Below, piece after piece: positions 20,493 to 27,294 of a stretch of 30,624 nt of DNA. Where the stretch lies: assembly GCF_901873365.1 (NCBI RefSeq), contig NZ_CABFLM010000052.1, positions 1 to 30,624 on the forward strand, written 5' to 3'. The position numbers and the translations under genes are program-made. The notes beneath the pieces were generated by a model. It searched no databases. It was not told where the DNA came from and was given only the letters and a program-made list of their open reading frames with translations. Every line of letters starts with the position of its first letter. Position 1 is the stretch's first letter. This DNA is from an uncultured Aggregatibacter sp. (lineage in GTDB: Bacteria > Pseudomonadota > Gammaproteobacteria > Enterobacterales > Pasteurellaceae).

Positions 20493-22163
20493 TTACTTCG
20501 CAATGCGTTTATATTTCATGCGGTGTGGTTGAAGCGCATCAGCTCCAAACGTTTTCTTCTTCCATTCTTCATAATCGGAGAAGTTGCCTTCATAGAAGGT
20601 TACCTTGCCTTCATCACCGTAGTCTAGAATATGGGTCGCGATACGGTCTAAGAACCAGCGGTCATGGGAAATGACCATAGCACAGCCCGGGAATTCTAAA
20701 ATCGCATTTTCCAATGCGCGTAAGGTTTCCACATCAAGGTCGTTGGTCGGTTCGTCCAGTAACAATACGTTACCGCCGGCTTGTAACAATTTCGCTAAGT
20801 GTAAACGGCCGCGTTCACCACCGGAAAGTTCACCTACGCGTTTTTGCTGATCTACGCCTTTGAAGTTGAAGCGTCCTACATAAGCACGGCTTGGAATTTC
20901 AAAGTTGCCGATAGTTAAAATATCTTGTCCGTTAGAAACTTCTTCCCACACGGTTTTTTTGTCGTCCATCGCATCACGGAATTGATCCACGGAGGCCAAC
21001 ACGACCGTTTCACCTAAGGTAATAGAACCTGAATCCGGTTGTTCTTTGCCGGAAAGCATACGGAATAAAGTCGATTTACCTGCACCGTTTGCCCCAATAA
21101 TCCCAACAATAGCGCCTTTCGGAATGCTGAAAGACAAATCATCGATTAAAGTGCGGTCGCCGTAAGATTTACTTAAATGTTGCACTTCAATCACTTTATC
21201 GCCTAAGCGTGGACCAGGTGGAATAAAGAGTTCGTTGGTTTCGTTACGTTTTTGATATTCTCCGGAATTAAGTTCCTCAAAACGCGCCATACGTGCTTTG
21301 CTTTTCGCTTGACGACCTTTTGGATTTTGGCGCACCCATTCCAATTCTTTCTCAATGGATTTTTGGCGGGCAGATTCTTGCGCTTGTTCTTGCGCCAAAC
21401 GTTTTTCTTTTTGTTCCAACCAAGAAGAGTAGTTGCCTTCCCAAGGAATACCTTCACCACGGTCAAGCTCCAAGATCCAACCAGCAACGTTATCTAAGAA
21501 GTAACGGTCGTGGGTAATTGCCACCACGGTACCTTCATAGTCGTGTAAGAAGCGTTCTAACCATGCCACGGATTCCGCATCCAAGTGGTTGGTCGGTTCG
21601 TCTAATAACAACATATCCGGTTTTTCGAGTAATAAACGGCAAAGTGCCACACGACGGCGTTCACCCCCGGATAAATGTTCGATTTTGGCATCCCAGTCCG
21701 GTAAACGTAACGCATCGGCGGCGCGTTCTAATTGGTTATCTAAATTATGTCCATCGTGCGCTTGAATGATGGCTTCTAATTCTGCTTGTTCGGCAGCGAG
21801 TTTGTCGAAATCAGCGTCGGGATCGGCATATAAGGCATAAACTTCATCTAAACGCGTTAACGCACGTTTAACCTCACCCACGGCTTCTTCAATCGCTTCA
21901 CGCACCGTTTGTTGCGGTTCAAGTTTTGGTTCTTGCGGAAGATAGCCGATTTTAATGCCGGGTTGCGGACGCGCTTCCCCTTCGATTTCTTTATCAATGC
22001 CCGCCATAATGCGAAGCAACGTGGATTTACCTGCACCGTTTAAGCCGAGCACACCAATTTTGGCTCCCGGGAAAAAGCTTAGGGAAATATCTTTTAGAAT
22101 ATGACGTTTCGGCGGAACCACTTTGCCTACTCGGTGCATCGTATAAACGAATTGTGTTGACAT
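20493..22163 (-). CDS. ettA: Energy-dependent translational throttle protein EttA (ABC-F)
   Basis: 556 residues with two ABC ATPase domains and no membrane segments. Walker A motifs are GLNGAGKST (about 40-48) and GANGAGKST (about 358-366). Signatures are LSGGERRR and LSGGERGR, with Walker B segments MLLLDEPTNHLD and VLLLDEPTNDLD. The linker between domains carries the charged P-site tRNA interaction motif, and an arm insertion lies in domain one. EttA binds the ribosomal E site and gates the first elongation steps according to ATP/ADP. Length equals E. coli EttA (555). It has its own promoter at 22278-22306 and a USS core inside at 21149. Confidence 0.96.
   Translation of the reverse strand: MSTQFVYTMHRVGKVVPPKRHILKDISLSFFPGAKIGVLGLNGAGKSTLLRIMAGIDKEIEGEARPQPGIKIGYLPQEPKLEPQQTVREAIEEAVGEVKRALTRLDEVYALYADPDADFDKLAAEQAELEAIIQAHDGHNLDNQLERAADALRLPDWDAKIEHLSGGERRRVALCRLLLEKPDMLLLDEPTNHLDAESVAWLERFLHDYEGTVVAITHDRYFLDNVAGWILELDRGEGIPWEGNYSSWLEQKEKRLAQEQAQESARQKSIEKELEWVRQNPKGRQAKSKARMARFEELNSGEYQKRNETNELFIPPGPRLGDKVIEVQHLSKSYGDRTLIDDLSFSIPKGAIVGIIGANGAGKSTLFRMLSGKEQPDSGSITLGETVVLASVDQFRDAMDDKKTVWEEVSNGQDILTIGNFEIPSRAYVGRFNFKGVDQQKRVGELSGGERGRLHLAKLLQAGGNVLLLDEPTNDLDVETLRALENAILEFPGCAMVISHDRWFLDRIATHILDYGDEGKVTFYEGNFSDYEEWKKKTFGADALQPHRMKYKRIAK
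21149..21157 (+). repeat. DNA uptake signal sequence core (USS)
   Basis: Exact AAGTGCGGT preceded by A, inside ettA. Confidence 0.75.
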
Positions 22164-22185
22164 AATTTTTCTCTGGTTAAGGGAA

Positions 22186-22194
22186 AAGTGCGGT
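22186..22194 (+). repeat. DNA uptake signal sequence core (USS)
   Basis: Exact AAGTGCGGT with AA before and CATTTTTATC after, in the ettA leader. Confidence 0.85.
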
Positions 22195-22277
22195 CATTTT
22201 TATCGATGTTTTGACATACAGAATGACCCTAAAGAAACAATAAATCACAAAGATTATTGCCATAATTCAGGTGGCTC

Positions 22278-22306
22278 ATTCTACTTGATGTTTGCTGTTG
22301 TGCCAA
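22278..22306 (-). promoter_or_regulatory. ettA promoter
   Basis: Minus-strand -35 TTGGCA (22306-22301), a 17-nt spacer and -10 TAGAAT (22283-22278), leaving a leader of about 110 nt. It lies downstream of the terminator at 22340-22364 on the same strand, so ettA does not need read-through from further right. Confidence 0.7.
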
Positions 22307-22339
22307 TTTCCATTCATGTTTTAGTCGTGTTTTTGGCAC

Positions 22340-22364
22340 AAAAAAAACCTCTCCGAAGAGAGGT
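22340..22364 (-). terminator. Intrinsic terminator on the minus strand without a protein gene before it
   Basis: Perfect 7-bp stem ACCTCTC / GAGAGGT closing a UUCG tetraloop, followed on the minus strand by seven T. No T-run follows on the plus strand. The nearest gene to the right is on the plus strand. Confidence 0.85.
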
Positions 22365-22453
22365 AGGAAAGTTGTTTAGCTATTATGATTATTTTATTTA
22401 GGAACTTTATGAATATCAAGCAATCACTTGATGGTGAAAGATGTTATCGATTT
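22340..22453 (-). ncRNA. Candidate small RNA, possibly FNR-linked
   Basis: On the minus strand a strong intrinsic terminator (ACCTCTC-TTCG-GAGAGGT plus a T-run, 22364-22340) ends a stretch with no convincing reading frame. About 40 bp upstream of a plausible start near 22453 is the FNR-like site TTGAT-ATAA-ATCAC (22488-22501) with a poor -10 TCTTAT (22463-22458). An internal hairpin ATCAAG/CTTGAT lies at 22415-22432. The layout resembles the FNR-activated sRNA FnrS of enterobacteria, but I see no sequence proof of homology. The 5' end is a guess; the 3' end is firm. Confidence 0.42.
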
Positions 22454-22487
22454 TTCAATAAGAAGCAAAATGCAAAATTAGGTTTGT

Positions 22488-22501
22488 TTGATATAAATCA
22501 C
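22488..22501. promoter_or_regulatory. FNR-like binding site
   Basis: TTGAT-ATAA-ATCAC matches the FNR consensus TTGAT-N4-ATCAA at nine of ten positions. Its near-palindromic form does not set direction. It could serve the candidate small RNA on the minus strand or the DUF1007 gene on the plus strand. Confidence 0.5.
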
Positions 22502-22606
22502 AAAAAATAGGTAATTTTTCCATGATAGATGATTTTTTAATCGCACTGTGGTGCCTTTTTATTTGTGATAAAATAGAAAAATCCAATCTACCAAGAAGGT
22601 GAACCT

Positions 22607-23239
22607 GTGAAAAAAATAAGTTTATTTTTTATAACCTTACTTTGTGCTCAAACACTTTTTGCCCACCCCCATGCGTTTATTGACATGAAAGCCAAAGTGT
22701 TAGTGGAAAAACAACAATTAGTCGGATTTTCGATGCAATGGATTTTGGATGAACCCAGTTCGGCCGCTGTGTTATATGATGTAAAACAAGCAAAAAGTGA
22801 CAAGAAAGCATTGCAGAAATTGATTGATGAGGTTATCGGCAATGTGGTCAATGAACATTACTTTAGCTATTTATTTGATAAACAAGGCAATAAAGTAAAA
22901 TACAGCGCGAAACCACAAAATTACGGCATGAAGAGCAGTGGAGCGCAGGTGTTGTATTATTTTGATTTTATGTTGTCAAAACCGCAGCTTTTGCAGGATA
23001 ACGAATTTACATTAAGTACTTACGATCCGACTTATTATGTTTCTATGTATTACGACCAGCCTTTTCATTCGGCCGTCGATTTTTCTCAATTACCGGAAAA
23101 TTGCCATGGCGAAGTGTTGGAGCCTAATATCAATGAAAAACTTAAAGCTTACGCCTCCTCGTTAGATCAGTCTCAACGCAACGAAGATGACACCCTTGGT
23201 GCGCAGTTTGCACAAAAAGTGCGGTTAATTTGCCGCTAG
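22607..23239 (+). CDS. DUF1007 family periplasmic protein
   Basis: 210 residues with an N-terminal signal peptide (about 1-19, cut before HPHAFIDM). The mature start HPH and the long beta-rich body match DUF1007. Members are usually encoded beside nickel/cobalt exporters or uptake permeases and are thought to assist metal handling in the periplasm; no biochemical role is settled. Here no such permease follows, the next gene being yciC after about 300 bp. A GTG at the ORF start (GTGAAAAAA) follows AAGAAGGTG. The last codons contain a USS core (23217). Confidence 0.8.
   Translation: MKKISLFFITLLCAQTLFAHPHAFIDMKAKVLVEKQQLVGFSMQWILDEPSSAAVLYDVKQAKSDKKALQKLIDEVIGNVVNEHYFSYLFDKQGNKVKYSAKPQNYGMKSSGAQVLYYFDFMLSKPQLLQDNEFTLSTYDPTYYVSMYYDQPFHSAVDFSQLPENCHGEVLEPNINEKLKAYASSLDQSQRNEDDTLGAQFAQKVRLICR
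23217..23225 (+). repeat. DNA uptake signal sequence core (USS)
   Basis: Exact AAGTGCGGT with AAA before and TAATTT after, overlapping the 3' end of the DUF1007 gene. Confidence 0.85.
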
Positions 23240-23394
23240 TTTCTTGTCATTCGGCGATAGAAAATCAAACATAACCTAATTGACACCCAATTTTAATGGG
23301 GAATCGCAGCTTAATGAAATCGGCTATCGATAAATCAACGTAAAAATTGCGTAATTCCCCTGCTCTCTGCTTTCCTCTAGTTGGCTCATTCCTC

Positions 23395-23429
23395 GCGCAG
23401 CGTGCATCTTGATGCACGAATCCATGCGC
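23395..23429. repeat. REP-like hairpin element with CTTG loop
   Basis: Inner stem CGTGCAT / ATGCACG (23401-23407 with 23412-23418) closes a CTTG loop; an outer GCGCA / TGCGC (23395-23399 with 23425-23429) encloses it. A second copy with compensating base changes lies at the right end of the window (30606-30623). It is intergenic, between the DUF1007 gene and yciC. The rest of 23240-23536 shows a loose GGGGAAT/ATTCCCC repeat and a possible -10 TATAAT (23493-23498) for yciC. Confidence 0.65.
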
Positions 23430-23536
23430 AGAAATCGCGGATTTACACGTCGGAGTATTAAAATAGGATCTGTTTTTATCCGGAAAGGTCAGTATAATTA
23501 GGCTCTTTTTCTTTCACGTTTAATGAAGTCAATGAA

Positions 23537-24295
23537 ATGCCAATAAACTTTACCCAAATTATTAAAGACAGCTTTCATTTCATGCAAAATGAAAAGCGAA
23601 ATATCCTTCTCTTATCTATGCTCTACTTTTTTGTCGACATTATCATGGTATGGCTACAGTTTGTCATGTTGCCCAATGAAATTGTTATGTCTTTATCAAA
23701 CAATCAAATTGCCTCCACGATGTCAGAAGAACAAGGCATCGATTTGGTGACATTCTTTTTTCTTAAACAGTTTATTTATATTTTTATCAGTGCATGGTGT
23801 TTAGTTAGCATTCATCAAATTAGCCTGCGCCGATTCCACACGATTTGGCAGAGTTTCTCCTCAACATTAAAACGGATTTTAGGCGCTATTTTGCTGAGTT
23901 TCTTGATTTTTATCCCGATCCTTATTGGGCTAACAGAAGCCATGATTGCTATTCAGCAAAAAGTACAGCCTTCCATTATTTCATTATTTGCGATGGTTAT
24001 CGGCATTGGGCTCTATATTCGTCTTTGCTTAGCGCCGGTACATTATTTGCTAACAAACGACAGCATAAGCCATTCCGCTAAAATCACGTGGCGTGCTGCG
24101 ATGGGGCGTGTTTCTGTATTATTTATCTTCTGCTTGCTGATTTATGTGCTGATCCCATTCGTGGAAAATTTTCTCACTGCCTTCTCAAGCAATGCCATCA
24201 TGGCACTCATTAGCGGTATGCTGGTTGCGCTAATCAATGTATTTGCATTGGTTGTCACATACCGTTTTTATACGTTATTTATATCAAAGGCATAA
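23537..24295 (+). CDS. yciC: YciC family inner-membrane protein (UPF0259)
   Basis: 252 residues with about six hydrophobic helices (near 22-45, 72-97, 112-132, 143-165, 190-215 and 222-245) and an N-terminus PINFTQIIKDSFHFMQNEKRNI typical of the family. Function is unknown. The neighbour order yciC-yciB-yciA-yciI is the usual gamma-proteobacterial one. The ATG has no strong ribosome-binding site, and a TATAAT lies about 40 bp upstream. Confidence 0.85.
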   Translation: MPINFTQIIKDSFHFMQNEKRNILLLSMLYFFVDIIMVWLQFVMLPNEIVMSLSNNQIASTMSEEQGIDLVTFFFLKQFIYIFISAWCLVSIHQISLRRFHTIWQSFSSTLKRILGAILLSFLIFIPILIGLTEAMIAIQQKVQPSIISLFAMVIGIGLYIRLCLAPVHYLLTNDSISHSAKITWRAAMGRVSVLFIFCLLIYVLIPFVENFLTAFSSNAIMALISGMLVALINVFALVVTYRFYTLFISKA

Positions 24296-24302
24296 CATCA
24301 AT

Positions 24303-24854
24303 ATGAAACAATTACTTGAATTTATTCCCTTAATTCTCTTTTTTGCCGTCTATAAATTAGTTGGAATTCGTGAAGCGGCAATCACCTTGGTGATCGCGAC
24401 TATCGTGCAATTCATTATTTTAAAAGTGAAATACGGCAAAATTGAAACGCAACAAAAGTTCATGGCAGGTGCGGTTATTTTTTTCGGTACCCTCACCGCT
24501 TATTTTAACGATCTTGAGTTTTTGAAATGGAAAGTGACGATTATCTATGCGCTCTTTGCATTGGTTTTACTTGTCGCTCAATTTGGTTTTAAAAAACTGT
24601 TGATTAAACAACTTCTTGGTAAAGAAATTACCTTACCTGAGCCGGTATGGAAGAACCTCAACTTAGGATGGAGCGGCTTTTTTATTTTATGTATGTTACT
24701 TAACATTTATATCAGCCGATATTTATCGGACGACATTTGGGTCGATTTCAAGTCCTTCGGCATTATCGGCATGACGTTTGTCGCCACGATCATTACAGGT
24801 CTTTATATTTATCGCTATTTACCTCAAACACAACAAGAAAAAAACAAGGAATAA
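24303..24854 (+). CDS. yciB: Inner-membrane septation protein YciB (IspZ)
   Basis: 183 residues, five or so membrane segments, with MKQLLEFIPLILFFAVYKL at the start, ETQQKFMAGAVIFFGTLTAYF and LNLGWSGFFILCMLLNIYI. E. coli YciB (179 residues) is linked to envelope integrity and cell-shape control and was first described as an intracellular septation protein in Shigella. The ATG at 24303 starts seven bases after yciC ends. AAAGG lies somewhat far upstream, suggesting coupling. Confidence 0.93.
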   Translation: MKQLLEFIPLILFFAVYKLVGIREAAITLVIATIVQFIILKVKYGKIETQQKFMAGAVIFFGTLTAYFNDLEFLKWKVTIIYALFALVLLVAQFGFKKLLIKQLLGKEITLPEPVWKNLNLGWSGFFILCMLLNIYISRYLSDDIWVDFKSFGIIGMTFVATIITGLYIYRYLPQTQQEKNKE

Positions 24855-24857
24855 TCA

Positions 24858-25319
24858 ATGTCACCTCAATTAATTGATAGCAAAACCGGACAACAATCTC
24901 ACGGCACCCTTCTGCTCAGAACCTTAGCAATGCCTTCTAATACTAACGCTAACGGCGATATTTTTGGTGGTTGGATTATGTCTCAAATGGACATTGGCGG
25001 CGCAATCTTAGCAAAAGAAATCGCTCACGGACGCGTTGTGACTGTTGCCGTTGAAAGCATGAATTTCATTCAGCCGGTTTCTGTTGGAGATGTAGTTTGT
25101 TGCTATGGACAATGTTTACACGTTGGACGTAGCTCAATTAAAATCAAAGTGGAAGTGTGGGTTAAAAAAGTGGCAAGCGAACCTATTGGTGAACGCTATT
25201 GCGTGACAGAAGCACAATTTACGTTTGTTGCTGTCGATCAGGAAGGTAAACCTCGTGCTATTCCACGCGAAAATAATCACGAATTAGATGCCGCTTTGGC
25301 ACACATGAAAACGCCATAA
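24858..25319 (+). CDS. yciA: Acyl-CoA thioesterase YciA
   Basis: 153-residue hotdog-fold enzyme that hydrolyses acyl-CoA esters in the cytoplasm. The active-site region NANGDIFGGWIMSQMDIGGA includes the acidic residue D45, the counterpart of the catalytic Asp in characterised YciA enzymes. AVESMNFIQPVSVGDVV and the C-terminal FVAVDQEGKPRAIP also fit. Length is normal (E. coli 132; H. influenzae about 154). An AGGA lies ahead of the ATG, three bases after yciB ends. Confidence 0.95.
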   Translation: MSPQLIDSKTGQQSHGTLLLRTLAMPSNTNANGDIFGGWIMSQMDIGGAILAKEIAHGRVVTVAVESMNFIQPVSVGDVVCCYGQCLHVGRSSIKIKVEVWVKKVASEPIGERYCVTEAQFTFVAVDQEGKPRAIPRENNHELDAALAHMKTP

Positions 25320-25338
25320 ACTAACAAGAGGACTCAAA

Positions 25339-25635
25339 ATGTACTACGTTATTTTTGCTCAAGACAAACCGAACACGTTGGCTCAACGCTTGGCCGTGCG
25401 TGAACAACACCTTGCTCGTTTGAAACAACTCCAAGCCGAAGATCGTTTATTAACCGCAGGCCCAAACCCGGCAATTGATGATGAAAATCCGGGTGAGGCC
25501 GGTTTCACCGGTTCGACCGTCATTGCCAAGTTTGATAGCTTGCAAGCAGCAAAAGACTGGGCAGCTCAAGATCCTTATGTAGAAGCCGGCGTGTATGGCG
25601 ATATCATCATTAAGCCGTTTAAAAAGGTATTTTGA
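25339..25635 (+). CDS. yciI: YciI family protein
   Basis: 98 residues of the YCII fold, beginning MYYVIFAQDKPNTLAQRLAVREQHLARL with the conserved His (H24) and with DPYVEAGVYGDIIIKPF at the end. The H. influenzae homologue is structurally known, and its role as a small enzyme or stress protein is unsettled. AGAGGA precedes the ATG, and the gene follows yciA by 19 bp. Confidence 0.93.
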   Translation: MYYVIFAQDKPNTLAQRLAVREQHLARLKQLQAEDRLLTAGPNPAIDDENPGEAGFTGSTVIAKFDSLQAAKDWAAQDPYVEAGVYGDIIIKPFKKVF

Positions 25636-25647
25636 TCTTCCCACCCA

Positions 25648-25680
25648 TCAGGCAAATCACCAAGTCGCTGATTTGCCTGA
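25648..25680. other. Hairpin downstream of yciI
   Basis: Perfect 11-bp stem TCAGGCAAATC / GATTTGCCTGA around an 11-nt loop. No T-run follows on either strand. It could be a weak terminator or mRNA-stabilising structure. Confidence 0.5.
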
Positions 25681-25761
25681 CATCCCTGTTCATTATTTCC
25701 GCCCTCCCCTATTTTCCGCCCCCTATCGAAATGCTTTAAAACCTAGCTCGTTTTTCCTTGA

Positions 25762-25783
25762 TTTTGCGATTAAGATCCCAAAA
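25762..25783. promoter_or_regulatory. CRP-S (Sxy-dependent competence) site of comEA
   Basis: TTTTGCGAT-TAA-GATCCCAAAA agrees with the Pasteurellaceae CRP-S consensus (TTTTGCGATC-N2-GATCGCAAAA) at all but two defined positions. It keeps the TGCGA half that distinguishes CRP-S from ordinary CRP sites. A -10-like TATTTT at 25803-25808 would put the site about 42 bp before the transcript start. It overlaps a USS core by two bases. Confidence 0.8.
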
Positions 25784-25790
25784 GTGCGGT
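25782..25790 (+). repeat. DNA uptake signal sequence core (USS)
   Basis: Exact AAGTGCGGT preceded by AA, overlapping the right end of the CRP-S site before comEA. Confidence 0.85.
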
Positions 25791-25880
25791 CGTTTTCTCG
25801 TGTATTTTTTCGATTTTCGGCAAAGTACGCCCGTTGATTAATTCAACGTGTATTTAACTCTAGTCTGAAAAGGAATCACT

Positions 25881-26210
25881 ATGAAAGTAATGAAACATCT
25901 TTTGGCTTCTCTGTTCGTGTTAGGAACGGTGTTTACCGGCTCTGCCATGGCAGCAGAAAAGGCGGCAGAACCTGCAGCGCAAACAGAGCAACCCACCGCA
26001 ACGGCTTCTGTTAGCCAGAAAGTCAACATCAATACAGCCTCTGCCGCTGAAATTCAAAAAGTGCTTGTGGGTATCGGGGCGAAAAAAGCGGAAGCCGTTG
26101 TGCAATACCGTGAAAAACACGGGGCGTTTAGCGCTATCGAGCAATTATTAGAAGTGCAAGGTATCGGCAAAGCTACGCTCGAAAAAAATCGCGATCGCAT
26201 CGCACTTTAA
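25881..26210 (+). CDS. comEA: ComEA family helix-hairpin-helix DNA-binding protein
   Basis: 109 residues with a signal peptide (about 1-24, ending SAMA), a Pro/Ala/Glu-rich linker, and paired helix-hairpin-helix motifs (about 47-108; VNINTASAAEIQKVLVGIGAKKAEAVVQYR and LLEVQGIGKATLEKNRDRI). ComEA proteins bind incoming double-stranded DNA in the periplasm and ratchet it inward during transformation; H. influenzae calls it ComE1. AAGGAA precedes the ATG. A CRP-S site 98 bp upstream places it in the Sxy/CRP competence regulon, and sxy is in this window. Confidence 0.93.
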   Translation: MKVMKHLLASLFVLGTVFTGSAMAAEKAAEPAAQTEQPTATASVSQKVNINTASAAEIQKVLVGIGAKKAEAVVQYREKHGAFSAIEQLLEVQGIGKATLEKNRDRIAL

Positions 26211-26238
26211 TCTCTCTCCTCTAACATTGTTTTTATGT

Positions 26239-26267
26239 AAGACGAGGCAATGCGCCTCGTCTTTTTT
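26239..26267 (+). terminator. Intrinsic terminator after comEA
   Basis: AAGACGAGGC / GCCTCGTCTT (26239-26248 with 26254-26263) with a five-base loop and a T-run after it. Confidence 0.9.
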
Positions 26268-26299
26268 ATTGGGTGCGGTATAATACGAAGCATTTTTCA

Positions 26300-26308
26300 A
26301 CCGCACTT
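26300..26308 (-). repeat. DNA uptake signal sequence core (USS)
   Basis: Exact ACCGCACTT. With the partial core GTGCGGT at 26274-26280 it forms a 7-bp inverted repeat around a TATAAT (26279-26284) that may be the rdgB -10. Confidence 0.75.
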
Positions 26309-26331
26309 AACAGAATAAGTAAGAGAACAAC

Positions 26332-26931
26332 ATGAAACAGAAAATTGTTTTAGCCACCGGCAATCAGGGTAAAGTCAGAGAAATGGCAGATGTGTTAGCC
26401 GATTTCGGTTTTGAGGTTATCGCCCAAACCGACTTAGGTATCGACAGCCCGGAAGAAACCGGTCTGACCTTCGTAGAAAACGCCATTTTAAAAGCCCGTT
26501 ATGCGGCGGAAAAATCCGGTTTACCGGCGATTGCTGACGATTCCGGCTTAGTGGTTGACGCGTTAAACGGCGCGCCGGGCTTATATTCCGCACGTTATGC
26601 CGGCGTAGATGGTGAACAGGCTGATGCGAAAAATCGTGAAAAATTATTAGCGGAATTGGCGAATGTGCCAACCGAACAACGCAGCGCACAATTTGTGAGC
26701 ACCATCGTCTTATTACAACACCCAACCGATCCGTCTCCGATTATTGCGCAAGGCGCATATCACGGTATCATTACTTTTGAAGAAAAAGGCGACAACGGAT
26801 TTGGCTATGATTCGCTCTTTTTCAGCCCGGAGGCAGGTTGCACCTTTGCCGAACTGGAAACCGCCGAGAAAAAGAAAATTTCCCACCGAGCCCGTGCATT
26901 AAGTGCGCTTAAAGCGCAACTAGGCGCATAA
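26332..26931 (+). CDS. rdgB: XTP/dITP pyrophosphatase (RdgB/HAM1)
   Basis: 199 residues of the HAM1 family, which hydrolyses ITP, dITP and XTP to monophosphates and keeps deaminated purines out of DNA and RNA. Motifs are LATGNQGKVREM (7-18), ADDSGLVVDALNGAPGLYSARYAG, and the C-terminal GDNGFGYDSLFF and KKKISHRARAL. Length matches E. coli RdgB (197). TAAGAG precedes the ATG. A USS core overlaps the stop codon region. Confidence 0.97.
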   Translation: MKQKIVLATGNQGKVREMADVLADFGFEVIAQTDLGIDSPEETGLTFVENAILKARYAAEKSGLPAIADDSGLVVDALNGAPGLYSARYAGVDGEQADAKNREKLLAELANVPTEQRSAQFVSTIVLLQHPTDPSPIIAQGAYHGIITFEEKGDNGFGYDSLFFSPEAGCTFAELETAEKKKISHRARALSALKAQLGA

Positions 26932-26939
26932 AGTGCGGT
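26931..26939 (+). repeat. DNA uptake signal sequence core (USS)
   Basis: Exact AAGTGCGGT followed by CAGTTTTC, starting at the last base of the rdgB stop codon. Confidence 0.85.
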
Positions 26940-26970
26940 CAGTTTTCATAACGAATTTAAAGGACAAAAG

Positions 26971-27294
26971 ATGATAATCACCACCACGCCTCACATTGAA
27001 GGCAAGCAAATTGTAGAATATAAACAACTGGTATTCGGCGAAGTCGTTGCCGGTTCGAATTTTATCCGCGACTTTTTTGCCGGCATTACCGACATTATCG
27101 GTGGGCGCTCCGACATGTATGAATCGCGTATTACCAAATCGCGCAAAGAAGCGTTAGATGAAATGCAAAAAAACGCTCAAGCCTTAGGCGCCAATGCCGT
27201 TGTGGGCGTAGAAGTTAATTACACCACCATCACCTCCGATGCCAAAAGCATGTTTATGATTGTGGCAAGCGGCACCGCGGTGGTCGTTCGCTAA
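26971..27294 (+). CDS. ybjQ: YbjQ family protein (UPF0145)
   Basis: 107 residues of the YbjQ/UPF0145 family, with IEGKQIVEYKQLVFGEVVAG, a central GGRSDMYESRITKSRKEALDEM, and ALGANAVVGVEVNYTTI. Related proteins form pentamers and are annotated as possible heavy-metal-binding proteins, but no role is proven. AAAGGA precedes the ATG. The stop overlaps the hemW start (TAATG). Confidence 0.92.
   Translation: MIITTTPHIEGKQIVEYKQLVFGEVVAGSNFIRDFFAGITDIIGGRSDMYESRITKSRKEALDEMQKNAQALGANAVVGVEVNYTTITSDAKSMFMIVASGTAVVVR

Noticed and set aside
22456..22525. Short minus-strand frame of about 22 codons starting ATGGAAAAA
   Set aside because: No ribosome-binding site and it covers the FNR-like site, so a coding role is unlikely.
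24467..24475. AGGTGCGGT in yciB as an uptake site
   Set aside because: It differs from the USS core at one position, so it was not counted with the 17 exact copies.
26272..26280. GGGTGCGGT before rdgB as a second arm of a USS terminator
   Set aside because: The core is inexact at two bases and no T-run follows; a perfect terminator already lies just upstream.
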